A stretch of 64,000 nt of DNA from SABI01 sp028532915 (GTDB lineage Bacteria > Spirochaetota > Spirochaetia > Sphaerochaetales > Sphaerochaetaceae): assembly GCA_963677225.1 (NCBI GenBank), contig OY781923.1, positions 2,418,001 to 2,482,000 on the forward strand, in the 5' to 3' direction. The stretch's first letter is position 1. The number at the start of each line of letters is the position of its first letter. Shown in pieces: positions 1 through 7,801 of this stretch. Under the pieces are notes generated by a model. It ran no database searches, had not been told where the DNA came from, and saw nothing but the letters and a program-made list of their open reading frames with translations. The translations under genes and the position numbers were made by a program.

Positions 1-2
1 TA

Positions 3-458
3 TCGCCCATTCTGAGTTTCACACTTCCGGCAGCGATCAATCCTACAATGCTGTTTTTGCTGGTCCTCTTCTTTCTCGTCGCATTTCTGATGTACGGGGC
101 AGCCTATGCAGCATTGGGAGCAGCTGCCGAAAATGAACAGAATCTCGGACAGCTGTCATGGCCCCTTATCGTCTTTCTGGTGATACCCATGGTCATGGCC
201 TCGACGATCATCATGAATCCCGATTCGGCATTCACCTACATTCTCTCATACTTTCCTCTCACCTCGCCGATGGTGATGTTCATGAGGGTACTGGTCAATA
301 TGCCGCCGCTATGGGAAATGATTCTCTGTTTCACCATCCTTCTTCTGTCAATCTGGGCGATAGTCATTCTGGCTGCGAAGATATTCAGGACAGGGATTCT
401 CATGACAGGAAAACCGGTGACTTTCAGAGAGATTATCAGATGGCTGAAAAGGTCGTGA
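3..458 (+). CDS. ABC-2 type transporter permease, C-terminal part (NatB-like)
   Basis: The reading frame is open to the left edge of the window, so the true start lies outside it; the methionine at 48 is internal. The visible 151 residues hold at least three hydrophobic segments (around fragment residues 16-40, 54-72 and 105-128) and a short loop reading SYFPLTSPMVMFMR. That loop and the order of helices match the C-terminal membrane half of ABC-2 permeases of the NatB/YhaP kind, which work with a NatA-type ATPase to export sodium ions, drugs or peptides. The ATPase gene would be expected to the left. The substrate cannot be told from this fragment. The family is fairly sure, the specific role is not. 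Confidence 0.72.
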   Translation, partial: SPILSFTLPAAINPTMLFLLVLFFLVAFLMYGAAYAALGAAAENEQNLGQLSWPLIVFLVIPMVMASTIIMNPDSAFTYILSYFPLTSPMVMFMRVLVNMPPLWEMILCFTILLLSIWAIVILAAKIFRTGILMTGKPVTFREIIRWLKRS

Positions 459-740
459 TATCAGAGATAAATCCCAATCTTCATTTTGAGATGAGAAGCA
501 TGGATGATATTGCGATATTAACGGTAAATGAGGCGATAGAGAAATTCATCAATTCGCCAAATACAAGCGAAAGACTTCAAAAATATGTGCGAGAATATCC
601 GGGGAGAGATCCCGGAATCAGAACACTACTTCACCCTCACGTGGCAATTCGAAGATTCCGCCGGTGAGATTGATGATGATTTAAGTACTGAATATTTTGA
701 TTTCGATGTTCTGATACTTTTGCTGAGCAGTTTAGATTGA
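440..740 (+). pseudogene. Small unknown gene with an apparent +1 frameshift
   Basis: An ATG at 440 overlaps the end of the permease gene and opens a frame that stops at 667 with a basic, unnatural-looking tail. From about 600 another frame (positions divisible by three) runs on to a TGA at 738-740 and encodes a convincing acidic end with EHYFTLTWQFEDSAGEID. Removing one base of the GGGG run at 601-604 joins the two into a single protein of 99 residues that ends just before a terminator. This looks like one small cytoplasmic gene broken by a single-base insertion, or a read error, or a slippery phase-variable tract. I do not recognise the family. Confidence 0.4.
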
Positions 741-754
741 CCACAGATACAGAT

Positions 755-788
755 ACCGGGTCCCGCAGATAGCAGACCCGGTGTTTTT
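755..788 (+). terminator. Rho-independent terminator after the permease unit
   Basis: An 8-bp perfect stem (accgggtc at 755-762 with gacccggt at 775-782) is followed by GTTTTT at 783-788. It closes the leftmost plus-strand unit and lies between it and the convergent regulator gene. Confidence 0.8.
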
Positions 789-823
789 GAGTTTTAGGAA
801 ATTTAAGACCGGTCAGAACCTCT

Positions 824-1849
824 CTATAAGAGATACAGTTCCTTATCCATGAAGAGCTCTACCAGATGGGGATGGAACTGGGTTCCAGAGAAGAGTTTGA
901 TCTCCTCGACAGCGATCTCTGCAGGAAGTGCCGATCTGTAGGCTCTGTCGCTTGTCATAGCGTCGAAGGCATCGGCCAAAGTGACGATGGCGGCATCAAT
1001 GGGAATCTGGTCTCCCTTGAGTCCGTCGGGGTACCCTTTTCCGTCCATTCGTTCATGGTGGCTCCTGATAATCGGTCTATAAGGCTGAAACAGGTCGATA
1101 TGTGCAACGATGCGCTCTCCGAACACCGGATGCATCTTGATGATGGCATATTCTTCTTTCGTGAGTGCAGAACTTTTATTGAGGATCTGTTCGGATATCC
1201 CGATCTTCCCGATATCATGCAGAAGCGCTCCCCCTTCAAGGATAACAAGTTTTTCGTTCGAATATCCCAGGGCCTTCCCGAGAGCAAGAGCGATGGCACT
1301 TACCCGATGACAGTGACCTTTGGTATAGGCATCCTTCTGTTCGATGGTTTCAGAAAAAGCAAGCAAAGTCGAACGGGCGGTATTGTCTAATGCACTCAAA
1401 GCGGTATGCAGCTGATCTTCCAGATCCTTCTGATGAGCGAGAGATTCCACCTGTTTGGCAATCTCTTCTCTCTCCTCTTCCAATTCCGTCAGGACTCTTT
1501 TGACGCAACCGAGCAGGACCTCACGTCCCACAGGTTTCGTAAGGTAGTCTTTCGCACCCAGACGGATGGCTTTCATCCCGGTGTCAAGATCATTGAAGGC
1601 AGTAAGCATGACAGTGGGTATTCTCGGGTATTTTCGATGTATGATCTCAAGTAGCTCCAATCCTGAGAGACCGGGCATTTTAATATCGAGGAGGAGAAGA
1701 TCGACCTCGCCTGATTTTAAAGTCAGAGTCCGCAGCAGTTCTTGTCCGTCCTTGCAGGCGGTCACTTTGTACCCGCCTTTTTCAAGAACTATTTGAATGA
1801 TCTTTCTGATCGCTGAATCATCATCGGTAAGAACTATATGTTTCATCAT
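824..1849 (-). CDS. Response regulator with HD-GYP c-di-GMP phosphodiesterase domain
   Basis: Residues 1-120 form a receiver domain with the acidic cluster at 9-11, phospho-acceptor Asp55 in LLLLDIKMPG, Thr83 and Lys105. A short coiled linker (about 120-150) leads to an HD-GYP domain at 155-341 with His211-Asp212 in HDIGKIG, HHERMDGKGYP at 264-274 and DAFDAMTSDRAYR at 293-305. Proteins of this layout hydrolyse cyclic di-GMP in the cytoplasm under control of a sensor kinase; all visible metal and GYP residues are kept, so activity is likely. The gene follows the methyltransferase gene by two bases, so the two are probably cotranscribed. The partner kinase is unknown; the large kinase divergent from this pair at 2450 is a candidate by position only. 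Confidence 0.93.
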   Translation of the reverse strand: MMKHIVLTDDDSAIRKIIQIVLEKGGYKVTACKDGQELLRTLTLKSGEVDLLLLDIKMPGLSGLELLEIIHRKYPRIPTVMLTAFNDLDTGMKAIRLGAKDYLTKPVGREVLLGCVKRVLTELEEEREEIAKQVESLAHQKDLEDQLHTALSALDNTARSTLLAFSETIEQKDAYTKGHCHRVSAIALALGKALGYSNEKLVILEGGALLHDIGKIGISEQILNKSSALTKEEYAIIKMHPVFGERIVAHIDLFQPYRPIIRSHHERMDGKGYPDGLKGDQIPIDAAIVTLADAFDAMTSDRAYRSALPAEIAVEEIKLFSGTQFHPHLVELFMDKELYLL

Positions 1850-1851
1850 GC

Positions 1852-2388
1852 TTATCCTTTTTTCTTTTTCAGGCCTCTCAACGACAAAATGAACGGAGTA
1901 GTTTTCTTATACTCCTCATACCCCCCGAAGAGTCGGGGGAAAAGACACCTGTCTTCCACAGTAATAAGGATCAGATTATCCAGAGTCAGGCCCGCACATA
2001 CAACCGCAATATTGATATCCTGAAAATATATACCAATTAAAATATTTATCATAGTATACCAGATAAATCCGGGATGTCGTGATATACTATAGGTGCCTTT
2101 TGTGAATAATTTTGTATTTTTATCCGAAAATAGAAGCAATTCAAGGAAAACTGAATAGACAAGAAGTAGTAAAAATAGTAATAAAAGAATAATAATGATA
2201 GCCTTATAAGAAAAAGACAACGGAGAAGTGTAGAAAACAAAGAAGAGCATGTACGGGACTGCTGTAACAAAAAAACCTGGAAACAACACCTTTTTCAATG
2301 TATGTCTGTGATTGACCAGGGCCGCATCATAAAGACCGGAGAGCAAATATCCTAAGCTGCCAATAATAAATAGTTTGATAAATTCCAT
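1852..2388 (-). CDS. Integral membrane isoprenylcysteine/phospholipid methyltransferase-like protein
   Basis: A 178-residue protein with four or five hydrophobic segments (about 5-20, 36-54, 62-86, 108-142). The C-terminal part carries the hallmark of the ICMT/PEMT fold: SRHPG at 103-107, an ED-R element at 145-147 and a GYEEYKKTTP motif at 156-165. Members methylate small lipids or prenylcysteines using S-adenosylmethionine at the inner membrane; the bacterial substrate is usually unknown. The gene lies just upstream of the HD-GYP regulator and shares its divergent promoter region with the kinase at 2450. No Shine-Dalgarno sequence is seen before the ATG. A weak promoter (TTGGTA and TATGAA, 17 bp apart) ends six bases before the ATG, which would fit a leaderless transcript. 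Confidence 0.72.
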   Translation of the reverse strand: MEFIKLFIIGSLGYLLSGLYDAALVNHRHTLKKVLFPGFFVTAVPYMLFFVFYTSPLSFSYKAIIIILLLLFLLLLVYSVFLELLLFSDKNTKLFTKGTYSISRHPGFIWYTMINILIGIYFQDINIAVVCAGLTLDNLILITVEDRCLFPRLFGGYEEYKKTTPFILSLRGLKKKKG

Positions 2389-2404
2389 ATTTTATTCATA
2401 TAAT
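2375..2404 (+). promoter_or_regulatory. Probable sigma-70 promoter of the kinase-acyltransferase gene
   Basis: TTGATA at 2375-2380 and TATAAT at 2399-2404 are separated by 18 bp, about 45 bp before the ATG at 2450, which has an AGAGGA ribosome binding site at 2438-2443. The -35 element overlaps the first codons of the divergent methyltransferase gene. Confidence 0.5.
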
Positions 2405-2449
2405 AGTGTAAATTAAGTACCAATGGAAGTACACATTAGAGGATTTTAA

Positions 2450-5400
2450 ATGATAATCGATATTTCTACAATTATCCCTGCTCTAGCGTTCGTGTTGTAT
2501 GTTGTCTTCTTGATCTTCGGTTTCCTTCAATATTCTAAGGACAGATTCTACTGGTCTTTTCAGCTATACATGCTTCTTTTCTCCATCTGGAGCTTCGGTT
2601 CGATGATGATGCATATCAATGTGAGCTTTCTCACTCCTCTGTTCTGGAACAAGGTGATGCTCATCGGACTGCTTTCCGCACCCTTCGCACTTACCAATTT
2701 CATTATGGATATCATCAACCTCAACAAGAAATATGTGAGAATATTCGTCCTAGCAAGCTATTCGCTGATCATTCCTCTGATGGTACTCAACTTCACCGGC
2801 AATATCGTAAGAGATGCCGGATTCACCACTGCCGGTGAATTCTATTACACGCTTGCTCCGGGAGCAACCATTGCCTACTCGATAAGCTATGTTTATCTTC
2901 TTCTCACCCTTGCGATCCTCCTGTTCGGTTCAAAATTCAAGGTCTTCAAGGAAGAAGGAAGAAACCTGCAGCTGCCTCTGATCGGAGTTCTTATCATGTT
3001 GGTGGGAATATTCATGAATATCTTCCCCGAACTCGGAAAATATCCTCTCGACATCTTCTCCGCCACCATCAATGCGATGCTGCTGTTCTACACAATCTAT
3101 AAATACAAACTGATCAACTATTCCCGCATCGGCCTCAATTTCATATATACCATAATCTTTGTTATCATCGCGTCAGTCATCTATTATCTCATCATAGCCC
3201 TTATCCAGCTTACCAACAGCGATTTTGCCCCAGAGAACACCTTATTGCTCTCTATCATTCTGGGATTCGTCTCGGCTATCGTGATGTATCCTCTGAGAAA
3301 CCTTATGGCATATATCGTCGACACTCTGATCATTCCGAAACGCCATCCCTACCAGACAACCATCAAGAACATCTGCCAGAAACTCAATACCATCGTCAAT
3401 CTGAAAGACCTCGGAGAAGAGGTTGTCAAGAATCTGAGCAGCGGGCTGAAGACAGATTGGGTTGTGTTCGCCGTTAAGACAATCAGCGACAATGACAATT
3501 TCAGAGTAGTCGCCGAAAGCAACTGTGCAAACAAAGTGAAAGCCGGAGAACAGATCCAACTCGCGTTCTCGAAAGAAGTCACGAATAAACTGAAAGAAAT
3601 AGGAAGCGGTAAATCTAATTCCTCGATCATCAAAGTACGTGAGGGAGGGAACCAGATCAGAGTCAGTGAACAGCTTCAGGGTGCTGATGTTGTCATCCCT
3701 CTGGTCGTCAGAAACGAGATTTCCGGTTATATCTTCATCGGGTACGATTATACAAAATCTCTGATCACATCGATCGAATTCGATGCGCTCGAGATCCTTG
3801 CAGCTCAGGGTTCCCTTTCACTGGAGAACGCCCTCTCCTTCGAAAAGCTGAAGAATCAGGGAGATGAGCTTGAGATGAGTAAAAATAAACTTGAAGCCAT
3901 CTTCAACGGGATCGCATCACCTGTATGTCTCATCAACATCGATTATACTATCCAGGAGGCGAATACTGCTGCCGTAACCTTCTTCGGGGACAATAAAAGA
4001 GAATTGATAGGGACAAAATGCTACCGTTCATTCTTCCACAGAGAACGCCCGTGTACCTTCTGTCAGGCTCTTGACTGCCTCCATTCTGGGATCGTTCAGG
4101 AAACGGAATCGAATGTATCAGATAAGGTCTATTCCTTCCAGTTCCACAACGTAAGAGTCCCCGAAAACTCGAAGAGTGTCTTCATCGAGATCATCAATGA
4201 TATCACCGAACAGAAGAATCTGCAGGAAGAACTGTTCAGAACCGAGAAGATGGCAGGTATCGGAACACTCGCCGCCGGTATCGCACATGAACTGAACAAT
4301 CCTCTTGCCGCTATTATGGGAACCACTGAGATCATGCTTTCGGAAGTCGATGAACAGTCCGAACACAAAGAATATCTTGAAGACATCCTCTCCTATTCCA
4401 AAACAGCTGCGGATGTCATCAAAGAACTTTCCATATACTCACGCAAAGAAGAAGTAAAAGAAAGTCAGGAAGTTGAGATCATCAAGGTCCTCGAATTCTC
4501 CCTGCGTCTGGCTACCAGAGCAAAAGATACCGAGAACATCGAGGTAAAACGGAATTACCATGCACTGCCGACACTCCAGGCAAACGAAAGTGAACTGCAG
4601 CAGCTTTTCCTCAATCTGATCGTCAATGCAATACAGGCGATGGATGGTGCGGGAACCCTCACTCTCTCGTGTGTGGAAAAAGACCAGTTTGTCTATATCA
4701 GTGTCATCGATACCGGATGTGGTATTCCCGAGAAGAATATAAACCATCTATTTACTCCTTTTTTCACCACGAAATCACCGGGAACGGGAACAGGTCTCGG
4801 ATTGACTAACTCATACAATATTGCCGAGAAGATGGGTGGAAGAATCCGGGTAAGAAGCGAAGAACATGTCGGTTCAGAATTCACCGTTATCTTCCCTCTT
4901 TCTGATGAAGGAAGCGAAGCTATTCACTTCTCTCTGGTTCAGGACCAGGGCGGTATGAGTGATGTGTTCTTCATACAGAGAAAGGTTCTTGTTGGAGAAA
5001 AAGGATACCTTGAAGAGACCATTCATAGAGAAGAGGACGAAAAGGCCATGCATATCCTTGCCTTCAAGGGACTGCATCCTGTAGGCACGGTCTCTCTCAT
5101 GACCAGTGAGAATTTCTGGCCTCTTCCGATCTCGAAGTACTTCGATATAGATTCTGTTCTACAGTCTAGAAAGCATTGTTCGGAGATCATCCGGCTCGCT
5201 GTCCTTTCAGAGATGAGAAATACTTCCGTCTCGATCGGCCTTATCGTCCTTGTGTTCCTCCTCGCCCGTGCCAAAGGTGTCGAAGAGATGGTTATTGATG
5301 TGTTCGCGGATGACAAAAAAACAATCAAACTCTACAAGAAATTCGGCTTCAGGGAGATCGGCACATACTACTCCCCTTCTGCGGTGACGGTCATGGCTCT

Positions 5401-5602
5401 CCAGAGTAAGACAACGATGGAACAGGACAAGGGACAGCTGAGACACTTCGTCCGTCCCCTGTTCGCCCGTCTTAAGGATCTGTTCGACTTCGGTGAATAC
5501 ACTCAAGGTGTTCTCGATGAGATGGATAAGATTCTCAGCGGTGTAGAAGATGATAAATCTGGACCGATCATTGACAGCACCGATCTGCTCGATATCAGCT
5601 AG
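2450..5602 (+). CDS. Hybrid membrane histidine kinase with C-terminal FeeM/LuxI-like acyltransferase domain
   Basis: This 1050-residue protein has, in order: about eight or nine membrane helices (1-285), a GAF-like region (about 305-465), a PAS domain (about 475-590) with Cys524, 535, 538 and 543, a HisKA domain with His613 in GIAHELNNP, and an ATPase domain with Asn726, Asp754 in DTGCGIP and a TGTGLGL box. It then continues for about 220 residues. Residues 825-985 look like a GNAT enzyme of the N-acyl amino acid synthase (FeeM) type: Arg844 near EKGYLEE, an HREEDE-HILAF-PVGT stretch, Glu912 and Arg915 in EIIRLAVLSEMR, and an acetyltransferase-like LYKKFGFREIGTYY end. FeeM/LuxI enzymes make acylated amino acid signals from acyl carrier protein. 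The fusion suggests one protein that senses and makes, or is tuned by, a lipid signal; that is inference. No receiver domain or cognate regulator is fused. Confidence 0.85.
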   Translation: MIIDISTIIPALAFVLYVVFLIFGFLQYSKDRFYWSFQLYMLLFSIWSFGSMMMHINVSFLTPLFWNKVMLIGLLSAPFALTNFIMDIINLNKKYVRIFVLASYSLIIPLMVLNFTGNIVRDAGFTTAGEFYYTLAPGATIAYSISYVYLLLTLAILLFGSKFKVFKEEGRNLQLPLIGVLIMLVGIFMNIFPELGKYPLDIFSATINAMLLFYTIYKYKLINYSRIGLNFIYTIIFVIIASVIYYLIIALIQLTNSDFAPENTLLLSIILGFVSAIVMYPLRNLMAYIVDTLIIPKRHPYQTTIKNICQKLNTIVNLKDLGEEVVKNLSSGLKTDWVVFAVKTISDNDNFRVVAESNCANKVKAGEQIQLAFSKEVTNKLKEIGSGKSNSSIIKVREGGNQIRVSEQLQGADVVIPLVVRNEISGYIFIGYDYTKSLITSIEFDALEILAAQGSLSLENALSFEKLKNQGDELEMSKNKLEAIFNGIASPVCLINIDYTIQEANTAAVTFFGDNKRELIGTKCYRSFFHRERPCTFCQALDCLHSGIVQETESNVSDKVYSFQFHNVRVPENSKSVFIEIINDITEQKNLQEELFRTEKMAGIGTLAAGIAHELNNPLAAIMGTTEIMLSEVDEQSEHKEYLEDILSYSKTAADVIKELSIYSRKEEVKESQEVEIIKVLEFSLRLATRAKDTENIEVKRNYHALPTLQANESELQQLFLNLIVNAIQAMDGAGTLTLSCVEKDQFVYISVIDTGCGIPEKNINHLFTPFFTTKSPGTGTGLGLTNSYNIAEKMGGRIRVRSEEHVGSEFTVIFPLSDEGSEAIHFSLVQDQGGMSDVFFIQRKVLVGEKGYLEETIHREEDEKAMHILAFKGLHPVGTVSLMTSENFWPLPISKYFDIDSVLQSRKHCSEIIRLAVLSEMRNTSVSIGLIVLVFLLARAKGVEEMVIDVFADDKKTIKLYKKFGFREIGTYYSPSAVTVMALQSKTTMEQDKGQLRHFVRPLFARLKDLFDFGEYTQGVLDEMDKILSGVEDDKSGPIIDSTDLLDIS

Positions 5603-5608
5603 ATTCAT

Positions 5609-5643
5609 TTTTCAGAAATGATAATTTTTCTCATTTCTGAAAA
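5609..5643 (+). promoter_or_regulatory. 13-bp inverted repeat, candidate activator site or kinase-gene transcript end
   Basis: TTTTCAGAAATGA at 5609-5621 and its exact reverse complement TCATTTCTGAAAA at 5631-5643 flank a 9-base spacer. It begins seven bases after the kinase stop codon and has no T-run after it, so it is a poor terminator. It lies about 60 bp upstream of the GG of a sigma-54 promoter; a related half site (TCATTTCAGA) recurs at 5678-5687. It is therefore a good candidate for the upstream activating sequence of the sigma-54 activator encoded at 9080-10846. Confidence 0.5.
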
Positions 5644-5694
5644 TTCACGATTCTCAAAAACATCTCAGAATCACCCTCATTTCAGATTTCCCGC

Positions 5695-5712
5695 TTGGTA
5701 TGCTTTATGCTA
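5695..5712 (+). promoter_or_regulatory. Candidate sigma-54 (-24/-12) promoter
   Basis: TTGGTATGCTTTATGCTA has the invariant GG (5697-5698) and GC (5709-5710) exactly ten bases apart, as sigma-54 promoters require, with the common TTGG and TGCTA flanks. It lies 27 bp before the first gene of the cysteine unit, and a sigma-54-dependent activator gene lies at the far end of the same cluster. Confidence 0.65.
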
Positions 5713-5738
5713 ATCCTTTGAATAAAAAGGAGAGCATT

Positions 5739-6305
5739 ATGAGTAAAGACAGTATCGCAATCAAAGAATTTATTGACTCTTTGCATCTGGAAGAGGACAT
5801 ATCACCAAAAGATTTCTATGAAGCCTTGCTAGGCGCCTATCAGGATAGAACCCGTCAGGTATATTTTATATGGAGAAAACTCAAAGAGCTATATCCTGAA
5901 GTTGACGCTAATAAAGTCATTGGCGAAGGAAGCTGGGATTTCGGTGTATATCAGGGTGAACAAATTAAGAAAAAGTATGCCGGCAAAAAAATCGGCCCTG
6001 TCGAAGCTATTTTAGGTCAGACATCTAAAGGCGGCTGGTTTGTCTTCAAACAGGAACTCACAGAACTCAATGAGGACAAGAGTGTAAAGATTTTCCATCA
6101 GTGCCCTCACGCTTTAGCTTTGAAAGACCTCGGACTCGATGCTAAAGAAGTCAAGATGTTCTGCCGGGAAATGCTAGGACGTTGTGATTACGGAATCTGT
6201 GAACCTTTCGAGGATGTGGAAATAGATTTCCCGACAACTGTAGCAGACAATGAAGGTCACGGTTGTGCAATGACAATCACAAGAAAAAAAGGAGATAAAG
6301 AATGA
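5739..6305 (+). CDS. L-2-amino-thiazoline-4-carboxylate hydrolase-like protein
   Basis: I chose the ATG at 5739, which has AAGGAG at 5727-5732, over an upstream in-frame ATG at 5700 that overlaps the promoter; this gives 188 residues. It is soluble, without a signal peptide. The C-terminal half (FHQCPHALALKDLGL, then FCREMLGRCDYGIC, then a DFPTTVADNEGHGCAMTI end) resembles the ATC hydrolase family (PF14196-like), whose founding members open the thiazoline ring on the way to L-cysteine. Many members are uncharacterised, so the exact reaction is uncertain. The stop overlaps the NhaC start (ATGA), so the two are translationally coupled, and the L-cysteine desulfidase follows, which fits a cysteine-releasing role. 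Confidence 0.55.
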   Translation: MSKDSIAIKEFIDSLHLEEDISPKDFYEALLGAYQDRTRQVYFIWRKLKELYPEVDANKVIGEGSWDFGVYQGEQIKKKYAGKKIGPVEAILGQTSKGGWFVFKQELTELNEDKSVKIFHQCPHALALKDLGLDAKEVKMFCREMLGRCDYGICEPFEDVEIDFPTTVADNEGHGCAMTITRKKGDKE

Positions 6306-7723
6306 GTGTCAGAAAACCAACACTAATGGAAGCTGCGATTCCTATCGTGGCAGTTTTTATCCTTCTAGGGATCGGATATGGAGTCTTTGGCCTTTCAACT
6401 CACGGCCTTCTTGTAATCGCAGCATTCGTTGCGGCAATTATCGCGCATCGTGTAGGATATAATTGGGATCAGATGTTCGAAGGGATCAAAGAGAAAATCT
6501 CCTCATCTCTCACATCGATTTTCGTTATGATAGCCGTAGGGGCTGTAATCGGGTCCTGGATTGTAGCTGGAACCATCCCAATGCTGATTTACTACGGGGT
6601 CAAGATCATCAGCCCGAAATTCCTGTTGGTAACCGCATTTCTGGTAACAGCTCTTGTAGCTACTTTCACCGGAACATCCTTCGGATCTGCTGGAACTATC
6701 GGTGTAGCGATAATGGGAATAGCTGCCGCCTTGGGAATCTCTCTTCCAGCAGCAGCAGGGGCAGTGATCGCTGGTGCAGTCTTCGGCGACAAACTTTCTC
6801 CGTTCTCGGACACAACGATTCTCGCTCCAACTGCCGCGGGATCTCAACTGTATGACCATATAAAACATATGCTGTATACTACTGTTCCTGCGTCACTTCT
6901 GGGCATCATCATCTACCTTATAGTAGGTTTCACTACTCCCACTTCATCGATAACCTCCCCGGAAAAAGTACAGCTGCTTCTCAGCCAGCTGTCAACGCTG
7001 TTCAACTGGAACATATTGCTTCTGCTTCCACCGGTCATAATATTCTACGGTGCATTCAGAAAGAAACCGACTGTTCCCTACATGCTTTTGTCGTCAGTGG
7101 TAGCAGGAATACTTGGAATGATATTCCAGAAATTCAGCTTGAAAAGTGCCTTCACAGGAATCATAAAAGGATTCAATGTCTCATTGATCCCGGAATCATC
7201 CCTCCCATCAGGTGATATCATCAAAGAAATCTCAACACTTCTCAACAGAGGAGGCATGATGGGAATGATGAATACCGTCCTCCTGATCATATGCGCATTG
7301 AGTTTTGCAGGAATCCTGAGCAGATACGGTGCAATGGAAGTAATTCTCAACAGTCTGAAGAATAAGATTAAAACAGTAGGACAGCTTGTCTCTTCGACGG
7401 TATTTGCCACAATTCTAATGGCTCTTGCCACAGGTAGCTCCTACATGGCTATCCTGATTCCCGGAGAATTATTCAAAGATATGTATAAAGAAAAGGGTCT
7501 TGCAGCTAAGAATCTATCAAGAACTCTGGAAGACTCTGGGACCTGTGTAGTACCTATCGTTCCATGGTCGATCGCAGGAACCTTCATGGCAGGAACATTG
7601 GGAGTACCTACTCTATCGTATCTTCCATGGGCCGTCATGTGTTATACTGGCTTCCTGTTTGCGATTCTCTTCGGATTCACAGGGTTCGGTATCGCTAAGC
7701 TGGAAAAAGAATCAGATAATTAA
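6302..7723 (+). CDS. NhaC-family sodium/proton antiporter or amino-acid exchanger
   Basis: A 473-residue membrane protein with about eleven or twelve hydrophobic segments. The repeated GTSFGSAGTIGVAIMGIA and GAVFGDKLSPFSDTTILAPTA stretches are typical of the NhaC branch of the IT superfamily. The second is the conserved unwound-helix region with acidic ion-binding residues. Family members exchange protons or organic acids for sodium at the cytoplasmic membrane; in amino-acid catabolic clusters some act as substrate/product exchangers. Here it sits between an ATC-hydrolase-like gene (ATGA overlap) and L-cysteine desulfidase, so it may move cysteine, a thiazoline, pyruvate or sodium; the sequence does not decide. 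A terminator-like hairpin follows the gene. Confidence 0.85.
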   Translation: MSVRKPTLMEAAIPIVAVFILLGIGYGVFGLSTHGLLVIAAFVAAIIAHRVGYNWDQMFEGIKEKISSSLTSIFVMIAVGAVIGSWIVAGTIPMLIYYGVKIISPKFLLVTAFLVTALVATFTGTSFGSAGTIGVAIMGIAAALGISLPAAAGAVIAGAVFGDKLSPFSDTTILAPTAAGSQLYDHIKHMLYTTVPASLLGIIIYLIVGFTTPTSSITSPEKVQLLLSQLSTLFNWNILLLLPPVIIFYGAFRKKPTVPYMLLSSVVAGILGMIFQKFSLKSAFTGIIKGFNVSLIPESSLPSGDIIKEISTLLNRGGMMGMMNTVLLIICALSFAGILSRYGAMEVILNSLKNKIKTVGQLVSSTVFATILMALATGSSYMAILIPGELFKDMYKEKGLAAKNLSRTLEDSGTCVVPIVPWSIAGTFMAGTLGVPTLSYLPWAVMCYTGFLFAILFGFTGFGIAKLEKESDN

Positions 7724-7736
7724 CCCCCCATTGAGA

Positions 7737-7775
7737 CTCACCGGGAATAGTTAATCTCCCGGTGAGCCTTTTTTT
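7737..7775 (+). terminator. Intercistronic terminator-like hairpin between nhaC-like gene and desulfidase
   Basis: A perfect 10-bp stem (ctcaccggga at 7737-7746 with tcccggtgag at 7757-7766) is followed by CC and seven T. It lies inside the apparent operon, 26 bp before the GTG start of the desulfidase, so it probably reduces read-through and sets the ratio of transporter to enzyme, or the desulfidase has additional control. Confidence 0.8.
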
Positions 7776-7801
7776 ATCCCATAAAATAAAGGAGACTCCT
7801 T

